Assembly: GCA_964016875.1 (NCBI GenBank)
Contig: OZ024721.1
Coordinates: 42,987,088 to 43,051,087 of the forward strand
DNA length: 64,000 nucleotides
Direction: 5' to 3'
Source of the DNA: Fallopia convolvulus
Taxonomy: Eukaryota; Streptophyta; Magnoliopsida; Caryophyllales; Polygonaceae
Shown here: positions 1 through 11,664 of the stretch, piece after piece
Position numbering within the stretch: the first letter of the stretch is position 1
How the letters are laid out: each line of letters begins with the position of its first letter
Translations under genes and position numbers: made by a program
The notes under the pieces: model-generated
The model's database searches: none
What the model was told of the DNA's origin: nothing
Seen by the model: the letters and a program-made list of their open reading frames with translations, nothing else

Positions 1-1506
1 ATTAGGGTTTAGAAATCTTGAGAGCTTCAATCTTGCTTTTCTTGCAAGGCAGGGTTGGCGCCTTTTACATGACTCGGCGTCCTTAGTGGCCAGGATTTTA
101 AAAGCTCGGTACTATCCTAATACATCTTTTATGAAAGCTTCTCTTGGCTATGTTCCAAGTTACTATTGGCGAAGCCTTTACAAGGCAAGGGAGTTGATTG
201 GGGTTGGATCTGTATGGCAAATTGGGAATGGAGACGATGTGTATGTTTAGAGAGATAAGTGGGTACCTCGTCCCATGTCTTTTAAGCTACTGGGGAACCC
301 TAGCGGTTGATGAAAACTAGAGAGTGTGTGAGTTGATTGACTGGGACCATAAGTGTTGGAAGGAAAATGAAGTCAGAGCTATAATGCATCCACATGATGC
401 TAATATAGTCCTTGACATACATTTAGTGGATCAGCTCGCAAAGGACAGGATTGTATGGTATTATTCTGAGGATGGAGAGCTGTCAGTCAAGTCGGCTTAT
501 CATGTGTGGGAGTCTAAGTGTCGGGTGCTGACGAATCAAGGAGGAATGTCTGATGCAGTTCTGGAAGCTTAATGTGCAACCGAGAGTGCGTTCTTTTGTG
601 TGGAGAGTCGGGCGCAACTTGCTCCCATGCAAAGACAACCTTTTTAAGAAGCATATTGTTGAAAACTCCATGTGTGATATCTATGGGCAACAAGAGACTA
701 TAATGCATACTTTGACAAAGTGTACGTTGCCAAGTGCAATTTGGGAGGAATTCCTGAATCTGTTTGATCCTGATGGTGCACAAGGGAGCTTTTTGGATTA
801 GTGTGAGTGTGTGTTGGCCAAGTCTTCTGCTGAACAAGGACCGTGGGCATATTTTTGTTGGGGGATCTGGAAAGCACGCAACAAGACATTGTTTGAACAT
901 CAGTCGACACATTACAACATTATCGAGGAATGCATGAGTTTGCTGGAGGAGTACCAACGATCACAATTCACAAGCTTTATTCAAGGAAGTCTCAACACAA
1001 CATTTAGATGAGCACCAGAAATGGAAAAAAAACTAGTGGAGGGTATCATTAAGGTGAATGTTGATGCAATAATTACGGGCAAAGATTGTGGTGTAGGTTT
1101 TATTGGGAGAAATGATGCAAGCCAGGTGGTGCTTGCGGGATCTCGTAGAATCAAAGGCAGAACTGGGGTTGATGTGGCTGAAGCAGAAGCTGCTATGTGG
1201 GGGCTTCACTCTTGTGTGTCTTTGGGTCTCAATTGTGTGATCTTGGAGTCTGACTGCTTGAAGGTTGTTCGAGTGGCAAATGGAAATGACATTCCACGTA
1301 CAATTTTTGGTGATGTTATTGCCCTGTCGCTTGAACAAGGTTCTTTTTTGGACTCTTGTGAATGGATATATTGCAGAAGGAATGCAAATCGAGTAGCCCA
1401 CACATTGAGTCGTCTTTTGCCTTCAGATCCTTATTTTGCTTCTAGTATTTTTCACTTTTCGTTGGAACTTTATGATGTACTTGAACAAGATTTGCAGTTG
1501 AGTTAA
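1..1506 (+). mobile_element. Decayed L1-type LINE, 3' end (zf-RVT and RNase H-like)
   Basis: Only the 3' part of a non-LTR retrotransposon is inside the window, and it probably continues to the left. Frame-shifted pieces read in order: the post-RT segment (about 1-320), a zinc-binding RT-associated segment at about 553-800 with residues such as FVWRVGRNLLPCKDNL, and an RNase H-like domain at 1021-1506 (IKVNVDAI, AEAEAAMWGL, ILESDCLKVV, RRNANRVAHTLSR). That order is typical of plant L1 ORF2 C-termini. Several stops and frame changes separate the pieces, so it is a dead copy. The reading ends with a TAA near 1506 followed by a short A-rich run, which fits a LINE tail. Confidence 0.82.
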
Positions 1507-2320
1507 TATATTATGTTTCCATCAAAAAAAAGTACGTGCCCCGAGTTCTTAATTTTACCGTGTTGAATTTATTAACCTCTACCTAGTACGTTCATGCTAA
1601 AAACATTTCTAGGTATGATTTTTCATTTTACCCACATTTTGATGTAAGGTTCATGCTAAAAAGATATGAAGTTCACGTAAAATTATAGTACGTTCACGTA
1701 AAATCTAAGTCAAGTCAGGAGCAACTCTTTTCTCTTAGGATTTTTATCGAACATATTATGTGCATCTCAAAACTCTTCCGCTAAAACATCATAGAAACAA
1801 TTTTCGAAAATAGACAATAAAAAAAGATATCAAAGCACTACATACTTAACACTTAGAATCGATTCACACTCATATTGATGCCAATTGAGATTCAAAAGGT
1901 GAAATCAAACCCAAAATTAAGTAAAATGAAAATCAAAATTAAAAAAGTGAATGAAACATAATATTTGGAATTGAATCTATAACAAGCCAAAAAATTACTT
2001 GAATGAGAGGTTGGAAGCTGAGGAACGATCGAAAATTAAAAGCTAATCGAAGAGGACGATCGAATAGGAGGTTAAAAGATAGAACTCCATGGAAGTCGTT
2101 CATATTGCAGGAGTGAGATACAAATAAGAAAATTAAAACATGCTAAAATGACAATTTTACCCTTGCAGCTTAAAAATTCAAAGAACATGCATATCAATTG
2201 TAGCCATCCATGATACGTACGGACGTGAATGAATTTCAGTTTTCACAATAACAACGATTTTTATATGCTATTAAGAAAGTAATTTAATTTTCAGCCCAAA
2301 TAGTTGTCGAATCTGAAAGA
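1507..2320. other. AT-rich intergenic region, no gene seen
   Basis: No coding signal is visible. Short imperfect direct repeats of the type GTTCACGTAAAA and TTCATGCTAAAA occur at 1590-1705. The right end is presumably distal promoter of the downstream RNA-binding protein gene. Confidence 0.6.
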
Positions 2321-2471
2321 GGCCTATAAACAAGCCCATGTCAGAAAAGCTTTATCTCCTATTTAAGGACTCTCACCTCGATACTTCAATCTTCCTCTCC
2401 AACATTAGGGTTTATCCTGCAATCAGATCTCGCCGTTCAAAAACCCCAAATTTTCTCCCAAATCAACAGCG
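2321..2471 (+). promoter_or_regulatory. Core promoter and leader of the UBA2A-like gene
   Basis: The stretch before the start codon has TATA-like sequences (CTATAAA near 2323, TATTTAAGG near 2358) and AGCCCA at about 2334. A telo-box, TTAGGGTTT, lies at 2405-2413. Telo-boxes and GCCCA elements are known promoter-proximal motifs of plant housekeeping and translation-related genes. Assigning them a function here is inference. Confidence 0.5.
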
Positions 2472-3767
2472 ATGGATCCAACAAAGAAGCGAAAGCTCGA
2501 CGAGAACGGCACAGTCGAGACAGATTTTTCCCTGAGTCTCACCCCGCAAGACATCCGTAAGATCATAGAGCCCTTCTCGCAGGAGCAGCTGCTCGATATC
2601 CTTCAAACCGCCGCTCACTCTCACCCCGACGTTCTCGACGCCGTTCGATCCGTCTCCGACGCCGACATCGCCCAGCGCAAGCTCTTCGTTCGTGGTCTCG
2701 GCTGGGAGACAACGAATGAAAGCCTTCGGTCCGTCTTCACTGCTTATGGTGAGCTCGAAGAAGCCGCTGTCATCGTCGATAAGGGCACGAATAAGAGCAA
2801 AGGATACGGCTTTGTGACCTTCAGGCACATAGACGGCGCTATATTGGCTCTCAAGGAGCCGAGCAAGAAGATCGACGGCCGAGTTGCCGTTGCTCAACTG
2901 GCGTCCGCTGGAGTTGGACCTAATAGCAATACTAATTCAGCGGCGGATGTATCTTTGAGGAAGATCTATGTCGGTAACGTGCCGTACGATATGCCGTCAG
3001 GGAAGCTGTTGAATTACTTCATGGAGTTTGGGGAGGTGGAGGAAGGCCCGCTAGGGTTTGATAAGCAGACCGGGAAGTCGAAAGGTTTTGCTTTGTTCGT
3101 GTACAAGACGCCGGAGGGCGCCCAAGCTGCGTTGACAAATCCTGTGATGAATGTAGAGGGGAGGCAGTTACTGATTAAGCTTGCCAGCGAAGGAAAGAAA
3201 GGGAAGCCCGGTGGTGGCCCTGTGGGGCCCGGACAAGGCCATGGTCCGGCTGGAGAGAGTATGGGTATGCAGCATGGTGGTCCGATGCAGGGATCCTACG
3301 GCGGTTCGGGTGGGCCAGGTGGCTATCCAGGCTATGCCGGGTATCCTGGTGGGCATGGAATGGGCCACCATCAGAACCCCACAAATTCATCATATCCGCC
3401 TTCAGGTGGTGGCCAAGCTCCTGGTGGAGGATATGGTGGCGGAGGCTATGGCGGATCACATTATGGAGGCCCGAATTCTGCTGGCTATGGGGGTCCTAAT
3501 GCTCCTGCATATGGTGGTATGGGTGGTGCTGGTGGCGCGCCTGGTGGTTATGGTGGTCCTGGTGGTGGATCTGGTGGGGCTGGTCGCGGGGGTTCGATGT
3601 ACGGTATGCCACCAGGTTCAGCGGGAATGCCATCTGGAGGATATAACGAGGGTAGTCATTATGGTTCTTCAGGGTATGCTGGTCCGCAGCATCAGCCGAC
3701 CGGAAATTCACCAGCTCCAAGAGTTGCCCCTGGAGGAATGTACCCTAATGCTCCACCTTATTATTAA
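2472..3767 (+). CDS. UBA2A: UBP1-associated protein 2A-like RNA-binding protein (two RRMs, Gly-rich tail)
   Basis: An intact single-exon reading frame of 431 residues. A lysine-rich N-terminus (PTKKRKLDE, a likely nuclear localisation signal) is followed by an acidic and helical segment. RRM1 is at about residues 69-145 (RNP2 LFVRGL at 71-76, RNP1 KGYGFVTF at 110-117). RRM2 is at about 163-238 (RNP2 IYVGNV at 165-170, RNP1 KGFALFVY at 204-211). A long Gly/Pro/Tyr/Met-rich tail runs from about 245 to 431. This order matches plant UBA2 proteins, nuclear hnRNP-like factors that bind U-rich 3' UTRs and act with UBP1 in mRNA stabilisation and ABA or wound responses (family knowledge). The ATG at 2472 is followed directly by the conserved N-terminus. 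GC content is much higher than in the flanks. The paralogue (2A, 2B or 2C) is inferred. Confidence 0.95.
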   Translation: MDPTKKRKLDENGTVETDFSLSLTPQDIRKIIEPFSQEQLLDILQTAAHSHPDVLDAVRSVSDADIAQRKLFVRGLGWETTNESLRSVFTAYGELEEAAVIVDKGTNKSKGYGFVTFRHIDGAILALKEPSKKIDGRVAVAQLASAGVGPNSNTNSAADVSLRKIYVGNVPYDMPSGKLLNYFMEFGEVEEGPLGFDKQTGKSKGFALFVYKTPEGAQAALTNPVMNVEGRQLLIKLASEGKKGKPGGGPVGPGQGHGPAGESMGMQHGGPMQGSYGGSGGPGGYPGYAGYPGGHGMGHHQNPTNSSYPPSGGGQAPGGGYGGGGYGGSHYGGPNSAGYGGPNAPAYGGMGGAGGAPGGYGGPGGGSGGAGRGGSMYGMPPGSAGMPSGGYNEGSHYGSSGYAGPQHQPTGNSPAPRVAPGGMYPNAPPYY

Positions 3768-5300
3768 GGTAGTATATATATGCTTTTCAATATGGGTGCT
3801 TTTTTTTTTTTCTAAATGGTGTGAATAGCTTGATTGGTTATTTGCTTTTGTTCTTGGATGTTGATTTGATTGATGTGAAAGTAGAGCTTAATCTTTGCTG
3901 GAGCTTTGCTTATGTCCTAGTACAGCTCTTTCTTTGTGATGTTGTTGGTTGTGCAATTGTTTGCCAATGTTTTTTTATGTGGTTGTTGGCTCCTTGTTTT
4001 GATTCCATGCTTTTTCTTGTTTGTTTGGATGGTTATAAATCTGGTTTGATAGGGCTCCTACTTATTCTTGTTTGTGTGTTTGTTTCTTTGTTTGTCTGGA
4101 TGGTTGCTGACTCTACCTACTTGAAGTGGTGGATTTATAATATGTTCAATTTCAATGATCTTGTTTTCTTATCTCAAGGTTGCACTTCCCATGTAATTTA
4201 AATAGATCTGGTTTGTTAGGCTCCTACTTATTCTTGTTTGTTTGGTTGGTTGTTGACTATACCCCTGTAGTGGTGGATTTATAATATGTCCATCAATGAA
4301 CTTGTTTTCTTATCTTAAGGTTGGTACATAAATCTGGTTTGATAGACTTCTATTTATTCTTCCTTTTTCTATGTAATTCTAAATTGGTAGTTGTAACTTG
4401 TAATCATTATTCTGCTGAAGTGATCCAGGTAATCTCCATGTTATTATGTATGTAGTAATTGTTTTGTATGATTTAGTTTATTTACTTTAAGGTTCTGTTA
4501 TATTTTTCCACTGTGCGTAGGTTATTTTTTCTGTTTAGTTTTGTTGAACTCTATTTTCATTTTTTTACATGTCCTGTCTTGCATACACACACTGGGTTCT
4601 TCAGCTCTGAATGATTGTCTGTGACAAAATTTAAGAATGTCTAGTATCTACTTCCAAAAAATAATTATAAAACGAAGTTTTCAGGATTAAAATTGAATGC
4701 TGTTCTCTATTTATCATAATTAGTATTGTAGTATTTGTAGAAGTATTTGTGATCTTCTAGTATTCAGTCAATTGTATTTTTTCTGTTATTTTATGCTTTT
4801 AAGTATGTTTTGTGTGTTTCTTGCTTGTTTGTGGGTATAATGTTGTTTGTGCCTATGCTATTCTATTTGATTGTTTCATTAGTATCTTCAGTAATGTTTA
4901 TGTGCTTTCGAGTTTGCTTGCTTTAGTCATTCAACTTGTGTTTTTGTTAGATGGATTAAATTCTTTGATGAATGTCTGATTCAGGTGTGTTAAAGCTTGT
5001 TGGACGCTGATGATTTGTAAGTGGTTCTGGTGATTTCGTGAATGCCGACAATTATGAACTCTGGCTTGATGAATGCATTTGCTGTTGCTTTTGTGGCGCA
5101 TTATGCTTGATGTGCACCTTTTAGCTTATTTTTAATCCAAGTGGTTTAGTTAGACTAGTGTCGATGCTTTCTGTATGCAACAGCTTTGCCTTGTGGCCCC
5201 TCGATGAGTACATTCCTGAGTAGCTTGTTTTTTTTATGGCATTATTGATTATTATCTGTACAATCTCCAATCTCCTTTTCTTTATAGTTCTCCTCTCTTG
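3768..5300 (+). other. 3' UTR of the UBA2A-like gene with intron(s) and an internal repeat
   Basis: A consensus donor, AAG|GTAGTA, lies one base after the stop codon (GT at 3769-3770). Candidate acceptors are near 4430, 4521 and 4984; the last (GATTCAG|GTGTGTT) precedes a less AT-rich stretch that looks like a terminal exon. UBA2 genes are known for introns and alternative splicing in the 3' UTR. Inside the intron an imperfect tandem repeat occurs at about 4033-4200, 4201-4326 and 4327-4385. The open frame across 3821-4201 is composed of this T-rich repeat and is not taken as coding. Confidence 0.6.
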
Positions 5301-6848
5301 GATTCAGTTTTTCTTACTTGTATGAAACTCAGAGCAATTGCAGTTTTGAATAATTTAAATTTTATTATATATTGTTTGCCTGTATCTTCTCTATCGTACA
5401 TATAGGGCTTCGTATGTTCACTATTTTAGATCCCGGATTGGATTGAAAGATGCTTGTGTGCTCAAGTAAATGTTTGTTGGCACTAGGCTAGTTTCTTGCA
5501 TTGTCTTTAGGGAAAAATATCAGTTGCCCTTGCTCAAAAAGTTTTGTGATAGATCTGTTGTGATGTGATTGAAGAGCATCTTATATGCTATGTGTTTATT
5601 CAACTTTTTAGTGTGATAGTGTTTGTTGGCTTCTTGCACTTCATTGATGTGTATTGGGATTCTTTTTGTTTGATCCGCTCTTGTTTTATTCAACTTTTTA
5701 GGGTTTGTTGTGTCTTTGGTTTCTGATGGTGGCCACAAAATTCAATGGATGCATAGTGGATTGTTACATAGTCAATTGTTATTCTCAGTGCCTTGTAACA
5801 AACCAAACCCCATTTGATGCTGTGTGAGCCTTGTCATTGGCCCCAAAACTTATTTTGATGTTGTGTGAGGTCTATATGATTAGGATCTGTCAAGTTAGTA
5901 CTAGGCTTCTTACAATTTATTTCATTATGACAAATGATATAAATATTTTTTTTATTATTATTAATAATTGTAATTGCTTTAGTGTGTATGTTAATGTATG
6001 GTGTATAACTGTTGTATTCATTAACTAAAGCAGAAGTAATGGCCATGCTCATTTCTCACGCTGCTATTTCATTGAGTCATGTGAAAGTAATTTGTTGATG
6101 CTTGAAACTCTCAACCAGTATTATCATTCAATGGATCCTGGAACACTAAATCTTCGAGATGCTCTTACTAATATAAATTATAGATATAATCATCGCATTT
6201 GAATTGCAACGTTATGATATATTAACCTACCTTTTCTTTTTCGTTCACATTATAAGAATTAGCAGATAATTTAAATTTAATGATATAATCTTAAACTAAA
6301 ATATTTGGACTGAAATCTTTAGCGTTGCTTGCGAGTTGCGTCTGGCGGAAAGGTTTTTAATTGTATATAGTGGAATAATTCTATTGCATAACCATTAACC
6401 CGTCATTACATATACTCATTCAAAGACACGAGGCACGAGATGACGACATGTAGTGATTTCCAAATGTGGATTATCTTTAAAAATCACGATGTGTGAGTTT
6501 AATATATATAAAAAAAATTTACCTCATGAAAGATTAAACCAAATGCTTTTCCATGAAATCAGTCCAGAAAAGAGAAGCCAGATTTTTGTGTTTGGCAAGG
6601 AAAAAGACTATTGAATATTTGAATTTGTAGAAAGAGGGAGAAATCTGATGCAGAGAGTTTGGATGAGGAACCACCATACTTGTCATAGTAGCCCTTCCAC
6701 CAAATCGTTGTACTACTGCGACTTCAAACTCCCAAATTTCCTCGTTCTCTACTCCAAAGGCTTTGAGTCCGTAGGATTCACACCATAGCATCTGATAATC
6801 CGAGCGATTTAGTGAACAAGCCTCTCCATCCGGGACACTGATATGTTT
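5301..6848. other. Intergenic, no gene seen
   Basis: T-rich DNA with only short random frames. A weak minus-strand frame at 6534-6791 has no recognisable domain and no supporting start context. Confidence 0.55.
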
Positions 6849-6864
6849 AAAGTCGTCATGTCTA

Positions 6865-7072
6865 CCAATACTTAGTTAGTCTACTGATAAAGTGGTGCTA
6901 GACTCATTATGTGTTGTCCAGGAGATTCGAAGTTCGAATCCCACTGACGATATGTATGGAGAAACTGATATTGGGAGGGTCTCCATCAAAATGGGGTCAC
7001 GAAGTACCTGGTCTGGGTGTAAAGCGGTGTCCAACCGATCGAATTGAGCGAGCCAAAACGCAAGACCAAAAA
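6865..7072 (+). mobile_element. tRNA-derived SINE with target-site duplication
   Basis: A 208-bp insertion flanked by an exact 16-bp direct repeat, AAAGTCGTCATGTCTA, at 6849-6864 and 7073-7088. The body has an RNA polymerase III A box-like sequence (TGATAAAGTGG, 6885-6895) and an almost perfect B box (AGTTCGAATCC, 6931-6941) at tRNA-like spacing, and it ends in an A run next to the right repeat. These are the hallmarks of a tRNA-related SINE mobilised by LINE machinery. The exact duplication suggests a fairly recent insertion. I do not recognise the family. Confidence 0.85.
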
Positions 7073-7088
7073 AAAGTCGTCATGTCTA

Positions 7089-8326
7089 ATAAAAAATAAA
7101 TCTCTATTACTTAACTACATATAGCTAATAAGTTGTGGTCTAACCCAAAGGAATCTTATATTCCCAAGTCAATACTTTTATCAACTTAAGAAGTAAATAA
7201 GGGGATTTTGGTTGTGGTTTCTAACTTTAAGAAAGTAAAGCAAACAATAAACAAGTAAAGAGTTGGATTTTTATCAAACCGGAAAAAAAATTTATTCACA
7301 CGCATTTACTTTTGTAATCAAGTTCAATGATTCTTATCAAATATTTCTTTTCCTAAGATTATTCCTATGCCGATCTTGTGTAATTAATAAGCCAATAGCC
7401 CAGTAGGTCATGCAAATACTTAATATCAAACAAACATGAAACGATCATGAATTAATTTGACATTAGCAATAAGAACGAGGATAATCTGGATACATGTAAA
7501 TAGTTCACAAAGAGTTAAACTTTATCATGCAATCAATTCTCTTTCTCAATTGTTTTAATCCAACGAGTTCTAAAACAATGAGTTTGCTACAAAGATTAGA
7601 CTTTTCAATGAGAAAATCTAAATCCTAGCAGTGGAATACAATCAATCTCAAATAGTTGATCAGGATAAAAGAAATGAATAACATTCAATCTAATTGAAGC
7701 ATAAGAGAAATAGAAATAACCATAGAACCAATACTTGAAATTGAATCTCACAATTTACTTGAATCCATAAGCTTCAACTAGGGAATGAAAATAAGGGTTT
7801 AGTTTCTCCATCAAAGGTTTCTCTAAAACTTGGAATAAAGAGAAAAGTATAATTGCATAAACTGAAAAACAAACTTTGAAGGGTCTTAAAAACTAAACAC
7901 AGGAGATCCAAAAGATAAGAAAAAGGAAGTAAATAAAAGATAAGCTCAGAGTTTTCGGCGCGTGTGATCCAGAAGAACTGCAGTCGCGGTAGTGAAAACC
8001 GCGGTTGTTATTTGACTTGTTGACACCTCTGAGGTGGCGTAATACCGCCGTCGCAGTTTTTCAACAATCAACATTATGACGGTATTTTCAGAAGCTGTTT
8101 TGACCCCCTTAGAGGGAATTTGGACTCTGAGTAAAAAAATGAATTGTAGCTCTTCGAGTTAGCTTTTCAATGATACCAAATTCAGTTTCATCTGATCACT
8201 GTAGTTCCCGAACGAAACATCGCAAGAAAGTGGTGTCGAAACAACAACTCCAAATCAACACTTCAAGTCTAGTCTTGCATTGAATCATTCTTATGACTTG
8301 ATTTCTTTCATAAAACTCTTGACTTA
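7089..8326. repeat. Possible LTR-retroelement remnant, AT-rich
   Basis: No reading frame. The wording (lists of AT-rich short phrases, then a GC-richer stretch with GTCGCGG, CCGCGG and ACCGCCGTCGC at 7980-8060) resembles the untranslated or LTR parts of plant Ty3/gypsy elements, such as the one at 43.4-44.9 kb. I could not find terminal repeats or a duplication, so this is only a suggestion. Confidence 0.3.
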
Positions 8327-8482
8327 GGCACAGTTCGGCAGTAGCGGAATTGGGAGCGAATTCAGCTAGCTGGAGCGGAATTTTGAGCGGATTCAATAAG
8401 CTCCTCCTCACAAGCTTCTTCCCATTCCGCTAGCTTAATAATGGGTAAAAAAGCTTCAGCTACCTCCATGCCGAACGGAGCC
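8327..8482. mobile_element. MITE with GTTCGGCA-type inverted ends
   Basis: A 156-bp non-coding element bounded by GGCACAGTTCGGCA and TGCCGAACGGAGCC, which are inverted copies with two mismatches. The flanking triplets are TTA (left) and TCA (right), possibly an imperfect 3-bp target duplication. It shares its end motif with two larger elements at 10.8-11.6 and 11.7-12.1 kb. Confidence 0.65.
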
Positions 8483-9289
8483 TCAGACTTTCACAATATA
8501 CTTAATGATAATATCCTAAAACACTAATAAATAATGTTGAAAGTCCTAGTTACACTACAATGTATCAAGGACGCCACACCATCGAAGCTTGGTTGAACCT
8601 CCATCGTCGCTGAAATGCTCGGTTGACATTAATTGTCCTTAGAATGCGGGATTTCAGTACATTTTGGATTGTAACCCGAAATTGATGATTTCTATGTATG
8701 ACGTGTTTAGATTTTTGGCACTGAAGTTTAACTTCTGATGAAAGGAGAACTATCACAGTTAGATTGAAGATCGCAACCACAAACGATTTTCTAGGACCAA
8801 GTAATGGGGCTTGTCATTTTCTCTCTCATCATTTTCTTCGGCGTGACTTATATTTTTATAATAATCAATGATTTTAAAAATTGAATATAATATATAAATA
8901 TATTTGATAAAGGTAAGAATTTGGTAACCAAACAGACTTGGTAAATCGAGATGCCGCACTAAGCGACACTTCCTATAGTGCTTACTCACTTCGAGCCTAA
9001 ATTCGCTTTTAATCTTTCTTCTTGGTTGTTTGTCTTCTTTCTTGATCTTTTAGGGTGTTTTAGTCTACTTTACATCTTAGTCTTTTAGCATGTTGGATTG
9101 AAAATAATATATTAACTAGTTGATGTACCAGTGTCTTACATGGGCCTATAATAGTAAAATATATTTTAAATACATATATAGATTTATATATGATTTAATA
9201 TTATAAATTGAATATTAAAAATTATTTTTAAAAAAATCAAATGTAATAATTGTGTTCCCAATATTTTCAAAAACAGTAATATTATGTTC
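8483..9289. other. Intergenic, no gene seen
   Basis: AT-rich sequence with two weak minus-strand frames (8565-8780 and 8759-8989) that show no recognisable domain. Confidence 0.5.
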
Positions 9290-10830
9290 TTAATATTCAA
9301 AAGATATTTTTATAATAAAGATTATGTTTCTATCATTTGCCAAATTTTAAGATCTCTAAATATAATTATATATTAGTAATATTATTAAATTTAAAAAAAT
9401 ATTTTATAATCAATATTATGTTTTCATCAATTGCCAAATTTTATGATCTCTAAAAATAATTGTATATTAGTAATATTATTATATTAAAAAAATTATTTCA
9501 TAATAAGAGTATGTTTCTTGCCAAATATTAAGATATCTAAATATAATTGTATATTACTATATTAGTAATAGTAGTAAAATTATTATAATTAACAAAACTA
9601 TTCCATAATGGATTACACTCCAAACACAACTTGCCAAAATTTAATATCTCTAAATATAATTATATATTAGTAATATAGAAAATATTTTTATAATATAAAG
9701 GTTGTAAATAATTAGATAAATGAAGGGTAAGGAAATAAATGGAAACATTAAAATACCTATATGGCATAGTTAAGACAACGACACATAAGATATGGGGATT
9801 CGACTTTAGTTATATTAAATTGATGATAATGGCATTACAATTTTTGTAAGTATTATTATTTATCGATATTAATTAATAATTTATAATAAATATCAAAGAT
9901 CATGTACTGATAATATTGATTTTTTAAATAAATTATATGTTAATAACATATATGGTCATAAAGATAAAATAGTATATATTATTCTAAAACATCAAAGGTC
10001 ACATAGTAATACATTGTGTAGAACTATTATATATTTGTAAAAATATACTTGACAAAATTTAAAATAAATAGTCAAAGATCACGTATTAATAATATTAAAA
10101 AATAAAAAAATTATATGATATTAAAATATATGGTCATAAAGATGAAATAATAAATATTATTTTAAAATATCAAAGATTTCATACGTTGTTTATATATATT
10201 ATATATATTTATGGATATGATTTGCAAAATTTATGACACATTATCTCACCTACTAATAATATTAAAAAAACTTAAAATACTATATGATGTTAAAATATAT
10301 GGCTTGAATATATACATTATCAAACATCACGTACTAATAATATTGAAAAAAAATTAAAAAGTTATATGATAATAAAATATATGGCCATAAAGAGGAAATA
10401 GTAAATTTTATTTTAAAATATTAAAAGATCACGTACTAATACATTGTATAAAGTTATTATATATTTTAAAGTATATGCTTTGAAAAAATATATGGCCATA
10501 AAAATAGTAGATATTATTTTAAGATATCAAAGATAATGTACATATTTACATTGTGTACAATTATTATATATTCTTATGGATACACTTGCCAAATTTTAAC
10601 ATATATTGTGTACAATTATAAGATTAGTGTATTTCTAAAAATAATTATATATTTAAATATATATTATGTACAATTATTAGCAATATTATTATAATATACT
10701 CCCATTTAAGGATTGTAAATACTAAAAAGAACGAAGGGTAAAGAAGTAATTGAAAAAATTAAAACACCTATGTGGCATAGTTAAGACGACGACACGCAGG
10801 ATAGAGAGATTCGAGTTTAGTAATAGTATA
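9290..10830. repeat. Very AT-rich repeat field with two interspersed module types
   Basis: One module (a phrase like TTGCCAAATTTTAAGATCTCT plus TATATTAGTAATATTATTA) recurs about four times between 9330 and 9690. A second (TATATGGTCATAAAGAT followed by AAAGATCACGTACTAATA) recurs with variation between 9890 and 10560. A better conserved segment of about 115 bp containing GGCATAGTTAAGACGACGACAC occurs at about 9700-9820 and again at about 10710-10830, bracketing the second module. There is no coding capacity. It is probably a satellite-like or transposon-derived field. Confidence 0.6.
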
Positions 10831-10832
10831 TA

Positions 10833-11580
10833 GGCTCCGTTCGGTAACAATGTACTTATATGAGTTGATGCTGATGTAGTTGATGTTGATGTAGTTGATG
10901 CTGAAATTATGTGTTGAAATTTGTAGTTGAAATGAGATGTTTATTTTTTATATAAACTATATAGTGTTCGGAAAAGAATAATTTATAAGAGTTGAAAATT
11001 AATGTAAAATTACAATTAAGGGCATAAGTTGTAGAGAAATCTGATGGACTCCATTTTGTAAGTTTAGTGGTGTTTTTTTTTGTTTTTTTTTGGTAATTTT
11101 TTTTTATAAACTTGCATGCACTCAGTGTGGAAGAAAAAAAATTTAGTCTGGAAGACGTTAACTTAGCTATCATCGAGAAGTTGTGCATGAAGTTTAGTGG
11201 TGTTCTTGTTTGTTTTTTTAGTGTCGATATATGCAGAATATAGAGCAAAAATGGAGAATATGAGTCGAGAATAGAGAAGAGAAAACACGGCGTGCGAGAA
11301 GCGAACGCGAAAGAAGAACAATTGTGAGAGTATCGGGGTTACGTATGGATAAAAAGGAGGGGTAGAAAAAGGAACAAATTTTTAATGGGGGGAAATAAAC
11401 TCATTTCAACTCCTTAAGGTCCCTCCCCCCACCTTATTTTTTTCCTAAGATTTCAACTAGTATCAACAACATAAACGCGTTTCAACTCTATCTACCAAAC
11501 ACTCACACTAGTTGAAATTTATATAGGATCAACTACATAAACGCATTTCAACTAGCATATCAACACTAACGAACGGAGCC
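10833..11580. mobile_element. MITE-like DNA transposon, GGCTCCGTTCG ends
   Basis: A 748-bp non-coding element. Its ends GGCTCCGTTCG (10833-10843) and CGAACGGAGCC (11570-11580) are perfect inverted repeats, flanked on both sides by ATA (10830-10832 and 11581-11583), a candidate 3-bp target duplication. Subterminal sequence is partly inverted too (repeated GTTGATG phrases on the left, CAACTA and ATCAAC phrases on the right). The 3-bp duplication would fit a PIF/Harbinger-like origin; that assignment is inference. Confidence 0.75.
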
Positions 11581-11664
11581 ATAGAAGATATCAAAAACTA
11601 TATCAACGGGCATCATTATTTGTGCAAAATAAAAGGTGGTTTAATTTTGGCCTTTTGGGTATAT

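Noticed and set aside
3181..3828. Long alternative frame over the Gly-rich tail of the UBA2A-like gene
   Set aside because: It overlaps the real RRM protein. Openness comes from the GGT/GGA-rich composition and it has no domain.
3821..4201. 126-codon frame after the UBA2A-like gene
   Set aside because: Low-complexity T/G-rich sequence within a predicted 3' UTR intron, made of an internal repeat.
6534..6791. 85-codon minus-strand frame
   Set aside because: No recognisable domain, signal or splice context.
6932..6941. B box considered as part of a tRNA gene
   Set aside because: No cloverleaf or acceptor stem around it. Flanking duplications and A tail show a SINE.
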